Below the pieces are notes generated by a model that was given only the letters and a program-made list of their open reading frames with translations, was not told the origin of the DNA and searched no databases. This document shows, one piece after another, positions 61,023 to 64,000 of a stretch of 64,000 bases of DNA. The stretch is taken from positions 682,001 through 746,000 of the forward strand of contig JACKQL020000013.1 in NCBI GenBank assembly GCA_018296165.2, read 5' to 3'. Position 1 is the stretch's first letter; every line of letters begins with the position of its first letter. This DNA comes from Termitomyces sp. T153 (taxonomy: Eukaryota > Basidiomycota > Agaricomycetes > Agaricales > Lyophyllaceae). The position numbers and the translations under genes are program-made.

Positions 61023-61770
61023 ATGGTGCCTTTGACCTCCATCTTGTCCTCGCACGTACTGACTGATCTTGCAGTCTGTGACACTTCATACCACTCATGG
61101 CGACTTGAAGGTAAGACCCCCGAATAATCTGATTGACAGCAGCTGACATCCGCAGATTGAAATTTTCTGTGAGGCAGTGCCCAAGGCCGCAGAGGTACCA
61201 CTTGTTTTTTGGACCCTTGACTCCTTCTCAGAGTAGTGCAGAACTTTCTTGCACTCTGTGCTTCGAACTACTATGATGGGTGTATATTCCACCGCAACAT
61301 CAAGGGTTTTATGGTCCAAACTGGAGATCCTACCGGCCAGGGTAAGGGTGGGCAAAGTATTTGGGGCAAACCTTTCTCAGACGAAATCCGGTCAACTCTG
61401 AAAGTAAGTGCCCATCATTACGTCAGGCTGTTGCATCTAACTTCTTGGTTTAGTTCAATGCCCGAGGCGTCGTGGCAATGGCGAACTCCGGACCAGACAC
61501 TAATAAATCGCAGTTCTTTATTGCTTACTCAAAACAGCCCCATCTCGACGGAAAGTATACGATCTTTGGCAAAGTAATCGATGGTGCCGACTCAACTCTT
61601 GATGCTATGGAAAAAGTGCCCGTAACGAATAAGAACCGGCCCCTTACGGAGATCAAATTGACACATGTGCGACACAATATCCGTGTTCTACGCTATACTG
61701 ATGTCCCCTTCTTCAGATAACAATACATGCGAATCCAATTGCTGATGTTATGATCACCCCAAAACGATGA
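61023..61770 (+). CDS. Cyclophilin-type peptidyl-prolyl isomerase, PPIL3-like
   Basis: Six exons (61023-61025, 61075-61110, then short exons to 61717-61770) encode 168 residues. The first exon contains only the ATG start codon before an intron of 49 bp. The second begins [12 protein letters not shown]. Active-site residues are present: R in [15 protein letters not shown], then Q and F in [17 protein letters not shown]. The insert GTGKGG-like segment ([17 protein letters not shown]) is the PPIL3 pattern. The last intron (61667-61716) is chosen so the end reads [10 protein letters not shown], the family tail. PPIL3 is a spliceosome-associated isomerase. A shorter reading without that intron would end in an unrelated sequence. 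Confidence 0.92.
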
Positions 61771-62093
61771 TTTAGACGCTATCTTCATGAAGTCACGTTT
61801 TGTAGTTTCTTTCTGTCGAGAACGCCTTCAGCCACACTCAATATTGTCGCTTGGCATACTCCATCGCATCTGGGTCATCAGACTCAGAGTGACAACCATA
61901 AGTCCGACCATGTGTCGCCTGGTGACAGACTTGTAGACAGATGATCACATCGATATTATCTACAAGCCTATGACATCTCACTGACCGCAGTCTAAAACTA
62001 TCAGTACCATCACAATTAGACGTCTCGCCGACAGCATGATTGTGGAGCATTCATTGAGATACATGGGGCCATACTAGGGTTTTGCCTTCCGAG

Positions 62094-63260
62094 TCACCGC
62101 TTGATGAACCCAGCCAATTCCTTCTGCAGATCTCTTTGTCGTCGCGCTTTTTCAAGATTATCGACGCTACGCAGATCATATACGATATCACGAGTCTTCC
62201 CAAAATAGACCTGATAAACGACATCAATTGGTTCCATCGAACTCGCTCCTCAATGAATTGTCGAAAGTATATCTTTGAACTTACCTCTTGCAATGTATTT
62301 CGCATCTTGTTCTCCAGATCTTCTATCATCTTTCCGATGTTTGTGATGTGCGACGAGCTATCGTGTATTGGCCCATCTTCCTCGATCTGAAAATAATGAA
62401 ATTGGTGTTCTTTAGACTGATATGAACTTGCCTGTCGTGTCATACTACCACTCAAGCTCATTTCTCCATCTCGTTTCCACCCTTCGGGGTTCTTTGAGTC
62501 TCCCTTGGTTTCCGACTTTTCCACTGCCACAGACTCATCAGTTCCTCCTCGAGTAACAAGTTGAAGCATGATGGTTGACGTAAGCTTGTAGTGAGCCTGC
62601 CGGCCTCGTTCAGCGGTTTCGAAGACGTGTATCGAATCCCATGAGCCGGAAGGTTCGTAAGGCGTGGCTGGAGTCATACCTATGGACGCACCCACATGGG
62701 TTTCAACCAATTCAAGTCGTGATTCAACAAGACCCACTCTTCTTCAACAGAACGACCCCAGCGAAACCACCATCTTCTAGATCCCATAAATACACGGACG
62801 ATATTCCCCCTTCGTAGTACCTGCCAAGTAGCGAGATAAGCTCCTCCCACGCAATCAAACAAGAGAGCCTCAAACATTTCCCTATATGTGTCGAATGCTT
62901 CGTTCGCTGCAATCTCTAGTTTGCGGAGTTTCGAAGTCGGTACAGTCCCATCTTCTAGCGGAGGATCATATTCATTCGACCAGGGAGACCTAGAATACAT
63001 AGCAGTGAGAACATCCCTTAATCACCAAGTCGTCTGCAGGGCGCGTACCTATAGCTATCTCCGTCACGATTGTAATCGCAAGCAAGATAGTCTCTTCCAG
63101 TAGCGCGATCCGTCTTTACTTGAAGAGGCTGATCAACACTGCCCAAGAGATCGTCGGCGTAATCTGGAGCGAGCCTAATGAGAGCAGACACGTTCTCCTC
63201 GGTTCGGGTTGGAGGTAGTCTCCTCATAAGATCAAGCATAGAGTCTACAACGTCCGCCAT
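62094..63260 (-). CDS. CAP2: F-actin-capping protein subunit beta
   Basis: The ATG at 63260 opens [20 protein letters not shown], the conserved N-terminus. It continues with [90 protein letters not shown] and STIMLQLVT. It ends with the C-terminal actin-binding helix [18 protein letters not shown] and [11 protein letters not shown] (TGA at 62094-62096). With the alpha subunit it caps actin barbed ends and so controls hyphal tip growth and endocytic patches. A Ser/Glu/Lys-rich insert of about 45 residues ([20 protein letters not shown]) precedes the last third. Short introns interrupt it. Confidence 0.95.
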
Positions 63261-64000
63261 GATTGTCACTAGTCACTCTAAGGGTCTTTGTTCAAGACTA
63301 CAATCGTGCTAGCAGTGTTTGAGTCGGCCTCGACGCGTTCCGAATCCGACGATGCCATGACATGAACAAACAACACTTCTCCGAGTTCCCTTTTTTTGGT
63401 GGTATCTATATGGCCCCGCGGGGCAGCCTACAAGGTTATCCCCTGAGGCCTGAGGCCAGAAGGGTATATGTAGAGTAGTTATATAAGAGGGCAAGACACT
63501 TGGCCCACCGCGTCTACGCACCGGGTTCCATGATTTGGTGCCCTCGCTGGTTCATTCACCCGGCGGCCGGTCTGCACCCCTTCCAAGCCGGTCTGTTATT
63601 TTCTGGGAGGATACTGAGCTAGGTATTTGCAACCGATTCTTCCCTTGTAGCATTCTTGCCAGATCTGTCCTTGTCTGACGTCAGACAGTCTAGCTTGATC
63701 CTCCTCCCAACCTTTGGAACAGGTGATATGACGCCAGCCGGGAAGAGAATGTACATGATCGTGGTTATCGAGTCTGCAAGATTGATCTCAAAGACAAGGT
63801 GTGAGTGGAAAATAGCTGGGGGGCACAACAGAGGCAGAGATCAAGGGGGAGTGATGTAGCTGTATCTCGAGTAGACAACTGACTGTCCATTCTAGGGCCC
63901 AGGGAGGGCTTCAACCACCTTAAACCTTTTCTTGAGCAGTAGCCCTACCAGGTTCCATAGATATTCCTGCATAGAGGCCTTACATTCTATCAGGACATGT
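63261..64000. other. Intergenic to window edge
   Basis: About 740 bp holding the capping-protein promoter. A 12-bp perfect palindrome, gccccgcggggc, lies near 63414. No gene, RNA or repeat is recognised. Confidence 0.4.

Noticed and set aside
61667..61720. Reading PPIL3 straight through to a stop at 61720
   Set aside because: It would end in an unrelated tail, while splicing a 50-bp intron yields the family ending [10 protein letters not shown].

Overview
The window is nuclear DNA from a filamentous basidiomycete, most likely an Agaricomycete. Almost every gene is broken by several short introns of about 50-60 bp with GT...AG ends. There are no operons. The gene set is fungal and includes a plant-cell-wall degrader's kit: two GH10 xylanases, one with a CBM1 cellulose-binding module, and a GMC alcohol oxidase. 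Gene models were made by reading splice sites by eye from conserved protein blocks, so outer boundaries are firmer than individual exons.

Layout. 1-6628 is a decayed Ty3/gypsy retrotransposon on the minus strand, cut by the left window edge, with a second LTR nested in it (2483-3527). 6629-7546 holds more debris: a tRNA-like Pol III sequence and a fragment of a transposon ORF. 7763-33000 is gene-rich: a TauD-type dioxygenase, a broken APH-fold kinase pseudogene, an RS-rich nuclear protein, a cytochrome b5 protein, an MFS sugar transporter, a Whi5/Nrm1-like protein, the Rai1/DXO decapping nuclease, a Pex26-like tail-anchored protein, xylanase 1, the tiny V-ATPase subunit e, the small-RNA methyltransferase HEN1 and xylanase 2. 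34528-38254 is a second repeat island: an element with degenerate terminal inverted repeats that contains a further long inverted repeat. 38366-63260 is again gene-rich: RFC subunit, GMC oxidase, PEX11, HD-domain hydrolase, KE4-type zinc transporter, Nudix hydrolase, TEA transcription factor, Tan1/THUMPD1, bHLH factor, an atypical G-alpha, PPIL3 cyclophilin and F-actin capping protein beta.

How it fits together. Both repeat islands are almost free of CpG while the genes between them are CpG-rich, which points to methylated and deaminated transposons. HEN1 lies between the islands, so the window carries both silenced repeats and a gene of the small-RNA pathway. The two xylanases face each other across V-ATPase e and HEN1 and share intron positions, as expected of an inverted duplication. 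Two head-to-head gene pairs (HD hydrolase/KE4, about 110 bp apart; G-alpha/PPIL3, about 100 bp apart) look like bidirectional promoters. No single large undescribed system was found. The most unusual items are the CpG-void islands, the nested inverted-repeat element, the G-alpha lacking its catalytic glutamine, and the PPIL3 gene whose start codon stands alone in its exon.
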